From contig JADBYK010000028.1 of assembly GCA_020403045.1 (NCBI GenBank), positions 1 through 64,000 on the forward strand: a stretch of 64,000 bases of DNA. The letters run 5' to 3'. Below, in pieces: positions 54,644-63,745 of the stretch. Origin of the DNA: Cytophagales bacterium (GTDB lineage: Bacteria > Bacteroidota > Bacteroidia > Cytophagales > Cyclobacteriaceae). The notes below the pieces were generated by a model that was not told the DNA's origin, did no database searches, and saw nothing but the letters and a program-made list of their open reading frames with translations. A program made the position numbers and the translations under genes. Within the stretch, counting starts at the first letter, position 1. The number at the start of each line of letters is the position of its first letter.

Positions 54644-55216
54644 TTAGTCTAAAAAATCCTGCTCAGAATACTGAGCTTTTACTAGTTCGTCTAATTTTTG
54701 TTTACACTTATATTTTTTGGTTTTAGCGGTATCTGTGTTTGCGAAACCTAATTTTTCCGCTATTTCCTGCATCGACATTTCATCAAAATAATAATACATC
54801 AAAACCTTTCTACACGTTTCGCCCAACTGATCAAGGCACTTCGCTACTATTTTCTCCCTTTCCGGACTATCCATGTCCATAGTGGTAGGGGTATCTTTTT
54901 GCTCATTGGAAAGGCGTTTTTTTCTATCCAACTCTTTTCTCCATAGATTTTGACAGATGCTATAGATAAAAGTGCTCATTTTGGATGTCAGGATCAGATT
55001 ACCCGATCTGGCCTTTTGCCAAAACACCACCAACGCGTCTTGGTAAACGTCTCTGGCTTCTTCTTCCGTTCCACTATTGGTGACGACCAATTTGGTCATC
55101 ATCCTGTAGTACTTTTTATAGATCAATTCAAGAGCTTTTTCGTCCCCTTTTTTGATCCGTTCGAAGATTTCCTTCTCGTCTAACTCAGAACTAGGTTTAA
55201 ATACGCGTAGTGCCAC
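54644..55216 (-). CDS. ECF-type RNA polymerase sigma factor
   Basis: A 190-residue sigma-70 family protein with regions 2 and 4 only. Region 2 runs through YKKYYRMMTKLVVTNSGTEE and DVYQDALVVFWQKA; region 4 has YYYFDEMSMQEIAEKLGF, a helix-turn-helix. It belongs with the membrane protein directly downstream. The regulon cannot be seen from this window. Confidence 0.9.
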   Translation of the reverse strand: MALRVFKPSSELDEKEIFERIKKGDEKALELIYKKYYRMMTKLVVTNSGTEEEARDVYQDALVVFWQKARSGNLILTSKMSTFIYSICQNLWRKELDRKKRLSNEQKDTPTTMDMDSPEREKIVAKCLDQLGETCRKVLMYYYFDEMSMQEIAEKLGFANTDTAKTKKYKCKQKLDELVKAQYSEQDFLD

Positions 55217-55287
55217 TATTGGTAACCGTTAAGTAATATTGCGGGGAGTAATTTAAGTTAAAGTTCCTTCTTTTTAGGTTGAGTTGC

Positions 55288-55725
55288 TCAAGGAGTTGCT
55301 TTTTCCCAAGTTTGGGTACGATAAAACGGGCCCAAATAACCCCGAACTTTCAGTTGATTGCCTTCTATCCAAAGTTTGCAATTGTAAACTTTTCCAACTT
55401 CCGGATCTAGAATATCTCCTCCCTCAAACTCATCTCCATCTGGTGTAAGTTCTTTGATTATGTCCATTCCAAGAATTTTTTTGTTGAACCGAGGATCGTT
55501 TTTTGGGCATTTTGTACAAATCGGATCGGTGACACCCTTCCGAGGGAATATTTTTACAATTTTTCCGTAAATCTTAGCACCTCGCACATAGATTTCAACG
55601 ATTGATTTGGCCTCACCTGTTTTATCGTCAATGGATTTCCAGGTTCCTAAAATAGACGTTTGGGCTGATGCGCATTGCATTAGCACGAAGTAAAAAAGGG
55701 ATGTGGTAAATGTTCTAACTGACAT
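55288..55725 (-). CDS. DUF2147 secreted protein
   Basis: A 145-residue protein with a signal peptide (ends CASAQ) and a DUF2147 domain: ILGTWKSIDDKTGE, then GDILDPEVGKVYNCK and VRGYLGPFYRTQTW. Family members are small exported beta proteins of unknown role. It includes a CTKCPKND pair of cysteines. Confidence 0.88.
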   Translation of the reverse strand: MSVRTFTTSLFYFVLMQCASAQTSILGTWKSIDDKTGEAKSIVEIYVRGAKIYGKIVKIFPRKGVTDPICTKCPKNDPRFNKKILGMDIIKELTPDGDEFEGGDILDPEVGKVYNCKLWIEGNQLKVRGYLGPFYRTQTWEKATP

Positions 55726-55778
55726 AAAATTTATTGATCTGGCCTAAAGTTAACATCAGAATCAACTTTTACAAAAGC

Positions 55779-55806
55779 AAAAAGCCCTGCCGAGGCAGGG
55801 CTTTTT
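55779..55806 (-). terminator. Terminator of hppA
   Basis: Perfect 12-bp arms, AAAAAGCCCTGC and GCAGGGCTTTTT, around a 4-base loop, with a T-rich tail on the minus strand. It lies 18 bases after the hppA stop. The symmetric A/T flanks make it possibly bidirectional. Confidence 0.88.
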
Positions 55807-55823
55807 GGAATTTGAAATAAAAC

Positions 55824-58121
55824 TTAATGGGCTGCTGGTTGTGTTTCAGCAACCGGAGTTACTGATTCAATCGTAGGCTTCACTTCGCTCTTAGCAGTTG
55901 CTTTGTCGGAAGGCACTAACAACGGAGCAATTACCAACGCAACGATCGACATCAATTTAATCAAGATGTTCAACGAAGGGCCAGAGGTATCTTTGAATGG
56001 ATCACCAACCGTATCGCCAGTTACTGCAGCCTTGTGAGGCTCAGATTTCTTGTAATACATCTGTCCATTGATCTCTACGCCTTCTTCAAAGCTTTTCTTG
56101 GCATTATCCCAAGCACCACCAGCGTTTGACTGGAAGATCGCCATCAACACACCGGAAACCGTAACACCTGCCAACATCCCGCCAAGGGCTTCTACGCCAA
56201 AACCAGGGAGGAAAGCAATAACTACAGGCACGATCACGGCCATCAAACCAGGAAGAACCATTTCTTTTAATGCGGCTTTGGTAGAGATCTCTACGCACTT
56301 GCCATACTCAGCAGAACCGTCTGCATCATGAAATATCTTTTGGTCATCGGCAGACCAATCCTTCATTTCTTTGTCGCCATTTCTCTTCATAGCAGCCAGA
56401 GCAGCCTTAAGAGGAGGGATGTCATTGAATTGTCTTCTTACTTCTTCGATCATCGCCATGGCCGCACGACCTACTGCGCCCATTGCCATCGCAGAGAATA
56501 CAAATGGAAGCATACCTCCAATAAATAAACCAGCCATCACATTCGCTTTTGATACGTCAATAGAATTGATCTTAGCAGTAGTCATGAACGCACCAAACAA
56601 AGCCAATGCTGTAAGCGCAGCCGATGCAATTGCAAAACCTTTACCGATAGCAGCTGTAGTGTTACCTACCGCATCTAATTTATCAGTGCGTTGACGAACT
56701 TCTTTGGGAAGCTCAGACATTTCAGCTATTCCACCTGCATTGTCAGAGATAGGGCCATACGCATCTACTGCTAATTGAATACCCAAGTTAGAAAGCATAC
56801 CCACCGCGGCAATAGCGATACCGTACAATCCACCGAAGTAGAAAGCACCGATGATAGAAAAAGCAATTACCAACGTAGGAAGCATGGTTGACATCATGCC
56901 TACACCCAAGCCAGCAATAATATTTGTTGCTGCACCGGTAGAAGATTGTCTTACAATAGAAAGTACGGGCTTCTTGCCCATAGCTGTATAATATTCAGTA
57001 ATCAAACCAACCAACACACCGCCAACAAGCCCGATGATGGTTGCCCAGAATACGCCTAAAGAGGTCATCTCACGAACGATAGGATTGCCAGCTGCATCAC
57101 GATACAACAAATCATTGTATTCCCATTTTGCGGGCAGCATCCAAGTGATGATGAAGTACGAAGCAATGATCATGACGATGGATGAAGAAAACTCGCCCAT
57201 ATTCAAAGCTCTTTGTGGATCGCCACCTTCTTTTACTTTCACGAAGAATGTTCCAACAAACGACATAATGATACCAACTCCTGCCAGCACCAACGGCAAC
57301 AATACAGCAGAAAGGCCATTGAAGTTATCACTAAAACCCGGTACCATAAACGCAGCACCCAACACCATCGTACCCACAATAGAGCCTACGTAAGATTCAA
57401 ATAAATCGGCACCCATACCCGCCACATCACCTACGTTGTCACCCACGTTATCGGCAATCGTTGCCGGGTTCAATGGATGATCTTCAGGTATACCCGCTTC
57501 TACTTTACCTACTAAGTCAGCGCCTACGTCCGCTGCTTTTGTATAAATACCACCACCCACGCGTGCAAACAATGCGATAGACGATGCACCAAATGAAAAC
57601 CCGGTAATGATTGTAATTACCCTCGTTACGTTTTCTTGACCATCTAGGCCAAACATATTTCCATATACGATTAAAAGAACGCTCAAACCCAATACACCAA
57701 TACCAACCACACCCATGCCCATTACTGAACCACCCACAAAGGCCACCTCAAGAGCTTTGCCTAGACTTGTTCTTGCCGCATTGGTGGTGCGCACGTTTGC
57801 TTTAGTAGCTACACGCATACCAATAAAACCTGCTAATGCTGAACTAAATGCTCCTAGCACAAAGGAGACTCCCACTAACCATGAAGAGGTTGTGCCGTTT
57901 GCCGTTACGGCCAGAAGAACCGCCACACAAGCCACAAAAATTACAAGTACCTTATACTCGGCCTTTAAGAACGCCATAGCGCCCTCTGCAATGTGGCCGG
58001 CAATTTTCTTCATTTTGTCCGTGCCGGCATCTTGATTAGCCACCCAGGCACTTTTCCAAACAACATACAATAAGCCCAGAACACCGAAGAAGGGCAGCGC
58101 ATACAACAATTGATTTAGCAT
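55824..58121 (-). CDS. hppA: Membrane-bound ion-pumping pyrophosphatase, K+-stimulated type
   Basis: A 765-residue integral membrane pyrophosphatase with about 16 spans that uses PPi hydrolysis to pump H+ and/or Na+. The substrate loop is in [20 protein letters not shown] and [32 protein letters not shown] carries Ala where K+-independent enzymes have Lys, so this should be the K+-requiring class, members of which can pump Na+, H+ or both. The ion is not decided by this motif alone. The short Ala/Glu/Pro tail is unremarkable. Confidence 0.95.
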   Translation of the reverse strand: MLNQLLYALPFFGVLGLLYVVWKSAWVANQDAGTDKMKKIAGHIAEGAMAFLKAEYKVLVIFVACVAVLLAVTANGTTSSWLVGVSFVLGAFSSALAGFIGMRVATKANVRTTNAARTSLGKALEVAFVGGSVMGMGVVGIGVLGLSVLLIVYGNMFGLDGQENVTRVITIITGFSFGASSIALFARVGGGIYTKAADVGADLVGKVEAGIPEDHPLNPATIADNVGDNVGDVAGMGADLFESYVGSIVGTMVLGAAFMVPGFSDNFNGLSAVLLPLVLAGVGIIMSFVGTFFVKVKEGGDPQRALNMGEFSSSIVMIIASYFIITWMLPAKWEYNDLLYRDAAGNPIVREMTSLGVFWATIIGLVGGVLVGLITEYYTAMGKKPVLSIVRQSSTGAATNIIAGLGVGMMSTMLPTLVIAFSIIGAFYFGGLYGIAIAAVGMLSNLGIQLAVDAYGPISDNAGGIAEMSELPKEVRQRTDKLDAVGNTTAAIGKGFAIASAALTALALFGAFMTTAKINSIDVSKANVMAGLFIGGMLPFVFSAMAMGAVGRAAMAMIEEVRRQFNDIPPLKAALAAMKRNGDKEMKDWSADDQKIFHDADGSAEYGKCVEISTKAALKEMVLPGLMAVIVPVVIAFLPGFGVEALGGMLAGVTVSGVLMAIFQSNAGGAWDNAKKSFEEGVEINGQMYYKKSEPHKAAVTGDTVGDPFKDTSGPSLNILIKLMSIVALVIAPLLVPSDKATAKSEVKPTIESVTPVAETQPAAH

Positions 58122-58178
58122 ACAGGTTTTAAGGTTTAAGATTCACGCCCCTCGTTGGAAGGGCTAAAAAAAGTTCCG

Positions 58179-58208
58179 CAAATATAGAAGAACTTAGGCA
58201 TTGGTCAA
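58179..58208 (-). promoter_or_regulatory. Promoter of hppA (good consensus match)
   Basis: On the minus strand TTG (58208-58206), a 19-base spacer and TATATTTG (58186-58179), an exact TAnnTTTG. It lies 57 bases upstream of the ATG. A 7-bp hairpin (GCCCTTC/GAGGGGC, about 58147-58164) sits in the untranslated leader. Confidence 0.6.
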
Positions 58209-58356
58209 TAGCCATTTTGCGCTTGAAAATGGAGGTTTCCCGTAGCTAAAGGCAGTTTTCTATCCGAAGCTTTCGTGAAGGTGTTGTATTTCAAATGAGG
58301 GGTAAGGCCAACGGGGCTTCTAAAGCAATTCTTGGCTGATGCAAGAATTTCAAATG

Positions 58357-58728
58357 TCAAGTAAACATCGCTTTCAATCCAGCCCACAATTTCTTTTTCG
58401 CCTCATCATTTGCCATCAACTCCGGCAGCGGCAATGAAACAATCACAGAAGTGCCTTGTGACGGCAATACTTCAAATTTGGGCAAGCCTTCAGCCGGACT
58501 AAAGCACAACACGCGCTCAGGTTTTTCTCCCCACGATGACAAATCGAGCAGTGATTGTTGTTTGATAGTCACTGACTCCAAGCTCTGTTTGACAGCGCCT
58601 AATATTTTTGACAGTAGCGCCTTTTCTGCTTCTTTCACTTCTGCCCACGGAACCGGTATCACCACCGTCACTCTCGGTTTGATGAGGTATAGTTCCTCTG
58701 GATAGGTGCTTTCAAAAATTTCTTGCAT
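58357..58728 (-). CDS. Hypothetical protein
   Basis: A 123-residue protein I do not recognise. It has alternating hydrophobic strands and helices (VTVVIPVPW, KALLSKILGAV, RVLCFSPAEGLP), suggesting a small alpha/beta fold; size and composition are reminiscent of a DNA polymerase III psi-like subunit, but that is only an impression. No signal peptide. It is alone between hppA and the thioesterase gene. Confidence 0.6.
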   Translation of the reverse strand: MQEIFESTYPEELYLIKPRVTVVIPVPWAEVKEAEKALLSKILGAVKQSLESVTIKQQSLLDLSSWGEKPERVLCFSPAEGLPKFEVLPSQGTSVIVSLPLPELMANDEAKKKLWAGLKAMFT

Positions 58729-58780
58729 CGTTTTTTAAAAATAGTCGTCAGCCTTCGAGAGCCTCAGGCTGACATTTACT

Positions 58781-59302
58781 TCATTTAGTATCAAACAGCG
58801 ATTTTAACTCGTGCGCCTCGCTTGGCTTCATCCTTCCGCCTAAGATTAATCGAAGTTGTCTTCTGCGCAAAGCTCCTTTGTACAATTCCATTTCTTCTTC
58901 TGTCTCAGGTTCTACTTCCGGAATTTCCACGGGCGTTCCGTTAGCATCCACAGCTACAAAAGTAAAGTAAGCCGAATGGCTTGCGATCTTTTTTCCTGCG
59001 GGAATGTTCTCTGCATCCACATCGATTCGTATTTCTAATGATGAATTAAACGCACGCGTTGCTCTCGCACGAAGGGTGACGACATCTCCCAGTCGAATAG
59101 GTTCCCGAAAGGAGATGTTGTCAACTGATGCGGTTACTACAATACTATTGCAATGCTTTTGCCCCGCAATCGCAGAAACAATATCCATCCAGTGCATCAA
59201 CCTTCCTCCCATTAAATTATTGAGTGTATTGGTATCGTTGGGTAAGACTAACTCGGTCATACTTACGAAGGAATCTTTGGGGTGTTTCTTTTTGCGAGAC
59301 AT
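58781..59302 (-). CDS. Acyl-CoA thioesterase, hotdog fold
   Basis: A 173-residue single hotdog-domain enzyme of the BACH/YciA group that hydrolyses acyl-CoA. Key residues lie in NDTNTLNNLMGGRLMHWMD (catalytic Asn/Asp region) and in ASVDNISFREPIRLGDVVTL. An acidic stretch (PEVEPETEEEMEL) leads to the C-terminal helix. Cytoplasmic. Confidence 0.9.
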   Translation of the reverse strand: MSRKKKHPKDSFVSMTELVLPNDTNTLNNLMGGRLMHWMDIVSAIAGQKHCNSIVVTASVDNISFREPIRLGDVVTLRARATRAFNSSLEIRIDVDAENIPAGKKIASHSAYFTFVAVDANGTPVEIPEVEPETEEEMELYKGALRRRQLRLILGGRMKPSEAHELKSLFDTK

Positions 59303-59340
59303 GAAAATATCTTAGGTTTATGATTTTGGATGCTGTTCTG

Positions 59341-59646
59341 TTATAGTTCTAGGTTTTTGCGCAGGTCATCTGGGTTTCTTCGATTATCCCAAATTCCTAC
59401 AATTACTATTTCGCTGGTGTGCACTTTATAAAAAATAGAGAAGTTACTTACTAAAGAAACACGAACATCGTAAAAATCAGTAGGCTTGCCGAGGTAATGT
59501 TTAGTCTCCAATAAAGATGCTTTTGTTCTAAACAGTTTTGATAGTTTTTTTGAATAAACCGAAGACCCGTTGTGCTTTATCCAATATTCAAGTATTTCTC
59601 TTCTAGCTTTTTTGGCAGTACTCGTCCAGACTATCCGTTTAGCCAT
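59341..59646 (-). CDS. ParE/RelE-superfamily toxin
   Basis: A 101-residue type II toxin of the ParE/RelE fold: starts WTSTAKKARREILEYW and has FRTKASLLETKHYLGKPT, VSNFSIFYKV and IVIVGIWDNRRNP, the typical terminal strand. Whether it poisons gyrase (ParE) or cleaves mRNA (RelE) cannot be told. The ATG overlaps the last 16 bases of the antitoxin gene. Confidence 0.87.
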   Translation of the reverse strand: MAKRIVWTSTAKKARREILEYWIKHNGSSVYSKKLSKLFRTKASLLETKHYLGKPTDFYDVRVSLVSNFSIFYKVHTSEIVIVGIWDNRRNPDDLRKNLEL

Positions 59647-59867
59647 AAGTCTTCTTCAGCATTCAGCTCGTCATTAGTAGTAAGATCGCCTTTGAGAATA
59701 TCTTCTTCGCTATTCATCAGCATCTCCTTTTGGGCATCTGTTAACTTGAAAATAGTTTGGTCGATATTTACGTTGCCAAGTAGGTCATTTACCTTTTGCA
59801 ACAGACTCATATCATTGACAGATATTATCTTATCCAGTAGGGTGTATTTTAAGTTCTCAGCCTGCAT
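59631..59867 (-). CDS. Antitoxin partner of the ParE/RelE toxin
   Basis: A 78-residue acidic protein directly upstream of and overlapping the toxin gene. The C-terminal part (MNSEEDILKGDLTTNDELN) is acidic and probably disordered until it wraps the toxin. No obvious DNA-binding domain is seen in the N-terminal part. The role is inferred from position. Confidence 0.75.
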   Translation of the reverse strand: MQAENLKYTLLDKIISVNDMSLLQKVNDLLGNVNIDQTIFKLTDAQKEMLMNSEEDILKGDLTTNDELNAEEDLWLNG

Positions 59868-60017
59868 ATTTTTGAACTAGTAAATAATGAAGCAAGTTAC
59901 AAAAAAAGATCGCGAAACCGAGCGGCTACTAACCGTTAGTTTGTCATTTTTCTTTTGTGAAAAGAAAAAAATATTTTGCATTAACCGAACTCTATTTGCT
60001 TCTTGCGCAAGTTAAGT

Positions 60018-60098
60018 ATGGAAAACCGCTATTCATTTACATCGTTACAAGTAATTGCTACTGGCATTACTACGATCACAACCATTATTACGGGGTAG
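60018..60098 (+). CDS. thr operon leader peptide (26 codons, Thr/Ile-rich)
   Basis: ATG at 60018 opens MENRYSFTSLQVIATG then ITTITTIITG and TAG at 60096-60098. Eight of 26 codons are Thr and six Ile or Val; the last ten include ITTITTIIT in a row. It precedes thrA by 104 bases. This mirrors the E. coli thrL leader, whose Thr/Ile run senses charged tRNAs of the two end products. It is too short for the ORF track. The codon run is directly read; regulation by attenuation is inferred. Confidence 0.85.
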   Translation: MENRYSFTSLQVIATGITTITTIITG

Positions 60099-60143
60099 CG
60101 CCCTCTATATCCAATCCCCCATTGTACTAGTTTTTTATTTTTT
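60092..60143 (+). terminator. Possible attenuator terminator region of the thr operon
   Basis: A GGGG at 60092-60095 could pair with the CCCCC at 60116-60120, extended by TAG/CTA, ahead of the T-run TTTTTTATTTTTTT at 60130-60143. The pairing is imperfect and I could not find a better stem, so the terminator is less certain than the leader peptide. Confidence 0.4.
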
Positions 60144-60202
60144 TGAGGTGAAAGGTTCATTTCAATAACGACAACCTATATCGATATCTATCTATTTTTC
60201 AA

Positions 60203-62656
60203 ATGAAAGTCTTAAAATTCGGTGGCTCCTCAGTCGCTCATCCTGAACGGATAAAATCTGTAATTGAAATTCTGTTTCCCTATGTAAAACAAGAAAAGGT
60301 TGCAGTTGTGTTTTCTGCATTTGGCGGAGTCACGGATTCACTCATTCAACTTAGTGCAAAAGCTCTTGCAGGAGATGTTGGATACAAGATCGAGTTGGAG
60401 CAATTGGAAAAAAGGCATTTGGAAGCAGTACGCGAGTTAGTCGATATTCAGAAACAGAGTGGTGTGATTGCCCAGGTAAAGTTCACCATCAACGAATTGG
60501 AAGACATTCTTCATGGTATTTTTTTGGTGAAGGAAAGAACGTTTCGCTCATTGGATTATATCATGAGTTTTGGAGAGCGACTTTCCGCCTACATCATTGC
60601 AGAGGCGATTAATGGACAAGGTATAAAGGCTGAATTTTTAGATGCTCGTTCTGTGGTTAGAACTGACAGTAATTTTGGCAATGCTAAAATTGATTTTAAA
60701 ACCACGAATCAATTGATTCAAGATTATTTTAAAAGCCATGTTGATCTCCAAGTAGTCACTGGCTTTATTGGATCATCCGCTTCAGGTGAAACGACCACCA
60801 TAGGAAGAAGTGGATCAGACTATACGGCAGCTATTTTTGCTGCAGCCTTAGATGCCACCTCGTTAGAAATATGGAGCGATGTGGATGGAATGATGACGGC
60901 CGATCCACGCAAGGTGAAGAAGGCATTTACCGTAAAAGAAATGACCTACGAGGAAGCGATGGAGCTGTCTCATTTTGGCGCCAAGGTGATTTTTCCAGCC
61001 ACCATGCAACCAGCCATGGGTAAGAAAATTCCAATTTGGATCAAAAACACTTTCAATCCTACTTTTCCAGGTTCTGTTATCAGTGCGAATGCAAATGGAA
61101 AGTCATTGATCATTAAAGGAGTCTCTTCGATGGGGCACGTAAGTTTGTTCAACGTGCAGGGAAGTGGTCTACAAGGTGTTGTGGGTGTGTCGATGCGACT
61201 GTTTGGCACGTTGGCCAAAGAAAAAATAAACGTGATCTTAATCAGTCAAGCTTCCTCTGAGCATTCGATTTGTTTTGCTATTGAAAGCGGCTTGGCTCTA
61301 CAGGCAAAAACAGCCATAGAAAAGGAATTCTATTACGAGATTTTAAATGGTGAGATGGACTCCATTGCCATGGAAAATGAATTGACGATTGTAGCTATTG
61401 TGGGAGAAGGCATGAAGCAAAATCCCGGCACCAGTGGTCGCATGTTTAGTGCACTTGGTAAAGCAGGTGTGAATGTCCATGCCATTGCGCAGGGTTCTTC
61501 TGAATTGAATATTTCAGTTGTAATCCGGCAGACTGATACATCCAAGGCTTTGAATGTATTGCACGAAGCTTTCTTCCTTTCTGATCGAAAGGTGTTGAAC
61601 GTTTTTTTAGTGGGTACCGGTTTGATTGGAAAGGAATTAGTGAAAATGATGGATCAGCAGTTTGCAAAGTTGGCCTCGCAGAATCACTTTGAAGTTAACT
61701 TGGTTGGGGTTGCCAATAGCAAGAAAATGCTCTTCAATGAAGATGGAATTCAATTGATTCATGCCGTGGATAGGATGATGAAGGAAGGTGAAACGATGAC
61801 GTTGTCATCGTACTTTGAACGGATGGTGAGTTTCAATTTGTCTAACAGTATTTTTGTGGATTGCACGTCTAGCGAAGAAGTGGCTGGTTTTTATGATCGA
61901 ATACTTTCTGCGAATATTTCTATTGTAACTCCCAACAAGAAAGCAAATTCAGGTTCTCTGGAGCGATACAAAAAATTGAAATCAACAACAGCCAGGCGCG
62001 GGGTTAAGTTTTTGTATGAAACGAATGTAGGTGCTGGCTTGCCTGTGATCAACACGCTAAACGATTTGTTACTCAGCGGAGACAAAGCGTTGCGTATCGA
62101 AGCCGTGTTAAGTGGTACCTTGAATTTTATCTTTAGTTCTTTTGTGGAGGGAAAGCAGTTTAGCGACATTGTGAGAGAGGCAAAAGAGAAAGGATTTACT
62201 GAGCCGGATCCTCGCGATGATTTGAATGGAATGGATGTGGCTCGCAAGGCGCTTATTTTAGCGCGTGAAATTGGTCTTGATCTTGAGCTAAAAGATATAA
62301 AAGTTGAAAACCTGGTACCTGAAAAGTGTAGAGGGGAAATGAAGGTGGAGGAATTTTTCAATCAACTATCTGCTTTCAATTTGGACTTTGATAAGTTGAG
62401 AGATCAGGCTCAGAAAAATAACCAGAAGTTACGGTATATGGCAATATTAGAAGGAGGGAAGGCAAGCGTGTCATTGGCCTCCGTTGGAACTTCTCATCCG
62501 TTCTATTCGCTAGCGGGGAGCGATAACATTATCTTACTCACGACAGAGCGCTATAAAGAAAGACCGATGGTAATTCGCGGGCCTGGTGCCGGAGCTGAAG
62601 TGACGGCAGCAGGTGTTTTTGCAGACGTTATTAGAATTGGAAATTATAGCAATTGA
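60203..62656 (+). CDS. thrA: Bifunctional aspartokinase / homoserine dehydrogenase I
   Basis: An 817-residue fusion. The aspartokinase domain starts KVLKFGGSSVAHPERI and contains GFIGSSASGETTTIGRSGSD, cited at 20 residues. A pair of ACT domains (about 310-455) binds the feedback inhibitor. The homoserine dehydrogenase begins with the NAD(P) loop VFLVGTGLIGKEL near residue 466 and contains GAGLPVINTLNDLL and FTEPDPRDDLNGMD. It catalyses the first and third steps from aspartate towards threonine. First structural gene of the thr operon, after the Thr/Ile leader. Confidence 0.97.
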   Translation: MKVLKFGGSSVAHPERIKSVIEILFPYVKQEKVAVVFSAFGGVTDSLIQLSAKALAGDVGYKIELEQLEKRHLEAVRELVDIQKQSGVIAQVKFTINELEDILHGIFLVKERTFRSLDYIMSFGERLSAYIIAEAINGQGIKAEFLDARSVVRTDSNFGNAKIDFKTTNQLIQDYFKSHVDLQVVTGFIGSSASGETTTIGRSGSDYTAAIFAAALDATSLEIWSDVDGMMTADPRKVKKAFTVKEMTYEEAMELSHFGAKVIFPATMQPAMGKKIPIWIKNTFNPTFPGSVISANANGKSLIIKGVSSMGHVSLFNVQGSGLQGVVGVSMRLFGTLAKEKINVILISQASSEHSICFAIESGLALQAKTAIEKEFYYEILNGEMDSIAMENELTIVAIVGEGMKQNPGTSGRMFSALGKAGVNVHAIAQGSSELNISVVIRQTDTSKALNVLHEAFFLSDRKVLNVFLVGTGLIGKELVKMMDQQFAKLASQNHFEVNLVGVANSKKMLFNEDGIQLIHAVDRMMKEGETMTLSSYFERMVSFNLSNSIFVDCTSSEEVAGFYDRILSANISIVTPNKKANSGSLERYKKLKSTTARRGVKFLYETNVGAGLPVINTLNDLLLSGDKALRIEAVLSGTLNFIFSSFVEGKQFSDIVREAKEKGFTEPDPRDDLNGMDVARKALILAREIGLDLELKDIKVENLVPEKCRGEMKVEEFFNQLSAFNLDFDKLRDQAQKNNQKLRYMAILEGGKASVSLASVGTSHPFYSLAGSDNIILLTTERYKERPMVIRGPGAGAEVTAAGVFADVIRIGNYSN

Positions 62657-62667
62657 TAGTCCGTTGT

Positions 62668-62722
62668 CAGTTCCCGGTTACCGGTTACCGGTTTCCTGTT
62701 ACCGGTAACTGGCAACTGATTT
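62668..62722. repeat. Seven tandem degenerate heptamers and long hairpin in the thrA-thrB gap
   Basis: From 62674: CCGGTTA, CCGGTTA, CCGGTTT, CCTGTTA, CCGGTAA, CTGGCAA, CTGATTT. The tract is also self-complementary: 62668-62691 and 62695-62718 form 24-base arms with four mismatches around a TTT loop. The mix of strict 7-base register and dyad symmetry sets it apart from the TTCT-type tracts. Confidence 0.8.
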
Positions 62723-62764
62723 GGATTTTTAGAAGAAGTTAATTAAAACACAAAGATTTATAGA

Positions 62765-63697
62765 ATGAAAGTAAGAACATTTGCACCGGCTACTGTGGCC
62801 AATGTTTGTTGTGGTTTTGATGTGCTGGGGTTTGCAGTTGATTTTCCGGGCGATGAAGTAATGCTCACGTTGAATATGAGCCAAGAGGTTACCCTATCAA
62901 AAATAGTAGGTGATGGAGGCCGACTTCCACTCGATGCTTCTAAAAATACAGCAGGCGTTGCTGTCCAGTCGTTTCTAAAAAGTATTGGCAAGCAGCAAGG
63001 TGTTGAGATAGAATTGTATAAAAATCTTCCACTGGGTAGCGGCATGGGTTCAAGTGCCGCGAGTGGTGTGGCAGCGTTAGTGGCGATCAATCATTTGATG
63101 GGTAACCCGCTGACGCGTGAACAACTAGTCGTTCATGCCATGGAAGCCGAAAGGATCGCATGCGGGTCGGCTCATGCCGATAATGTAGCTCCTTGTTTAA
63201 TGGGTGGATTTGTACTAGTGCGCGATTACAATCCTTTGGATGTTATCAAAATCCCAGCTACAAAAAATCTTTATGCCACTTTGGTTCACCCACAGATTGA
63301 ATTAAAAACATCAGACTCTCGCAGAGTGTTGAAGCCGACAGTCAATTTGAAAGACGCTATTGCCCAAACAGGTAATATTGCCGGGCTAATGATTGGGTTA
63401 ACGAGTAAAGATTACTCGCTTATTAGCCGTTCGTTGCAGGATAAGATTGCCGAGCCGATACGCTCCGCGTTTATTCCTGGCTTTGAACAAGTAAGGGAGG
63501 CAGCAGTAAGGGCTGGTGCATTGGGCTGTGGTATTTCCGGTTCAGGCCCCACGATGTTTGCATTAAGCACAGATCACGCAACGGCAACAAAAGTAGGAGA
63601 GGTGATGCAGCTTGAGTTTTTAAAAAACAATTTGAAGAGTGAAATGTATGTGTCGAAGGTGAATCAGGAGGGGGCGAGGATTTTGGATGAGAAATAG
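62765..63697 (+). CDS. thrB: Homoserine kinase
   Basis: A 310-residue GHMP kinase making O-phosphohomoserine. The ATP loop is in LPLGSGMGSSAASGVAA, the N-terminal PATVANVCCGFDVLG is typical, and GCGISGSGPTMFAL is motif 3. It is second in the thr operon, followed after 48 bases (a heptamer tract) by thrC. Confidence 0.96.
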   Translation: MKVRTFAPATVANVCCGFDVLGFAVDFPGDEVMLTLNMSQEVTLSKIVGDGGRLPLDASKNTAGVAVQSFLKSIGKQQGVEIELYKNLPLGSGMGSSAASGVAALVAINHLMGNPLTREQLVVHAMEAERIACGSAHADNVAPCLMGGFVLVRDYNPLDVIKIPATKNLYATLVHPQIELKTSDSRRVLKPTVNLKDAIAQTGNIAGLMIGLTSKDYSLISRSLQDKIAEPIRSAFIPGFEQVREAAVRAGALGCGISGSGPTMFALSTDHATATKVGEVMQLEFLKNNLKSEMYVSKVNQEGARILDEK

Positions 63698-63739
63698 AAT
63701 ACAGTATTTAGAAGTCAGAAGCTAGAATTCAGAATATAT
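63698..63739. repeat. Six tandem degenerate heptamers in the thrB-thrC gap
   Basis: AATACAG, TATTTAG, AAGTCAG, AAGCTAG, AATTCAG, AATATAT. Read on the other strand these are CTGAATT, CTAGCTT, CTGACTT and so on, the same TTCTnnn family seen in the his operon and glpF-glpK gaps. Confidence 0.75.
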
Positions 63740-63745
63740 TGAAGA

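Noticed and set aside
59948-59970. A/T-only 10-bp hairpin (TTTTTCTTTT, loop GTG) upstream of the thr leader
   Set aside because: Homopolymer-rich arms pair easily by chance, the fold is weak, and no gene ends into it.
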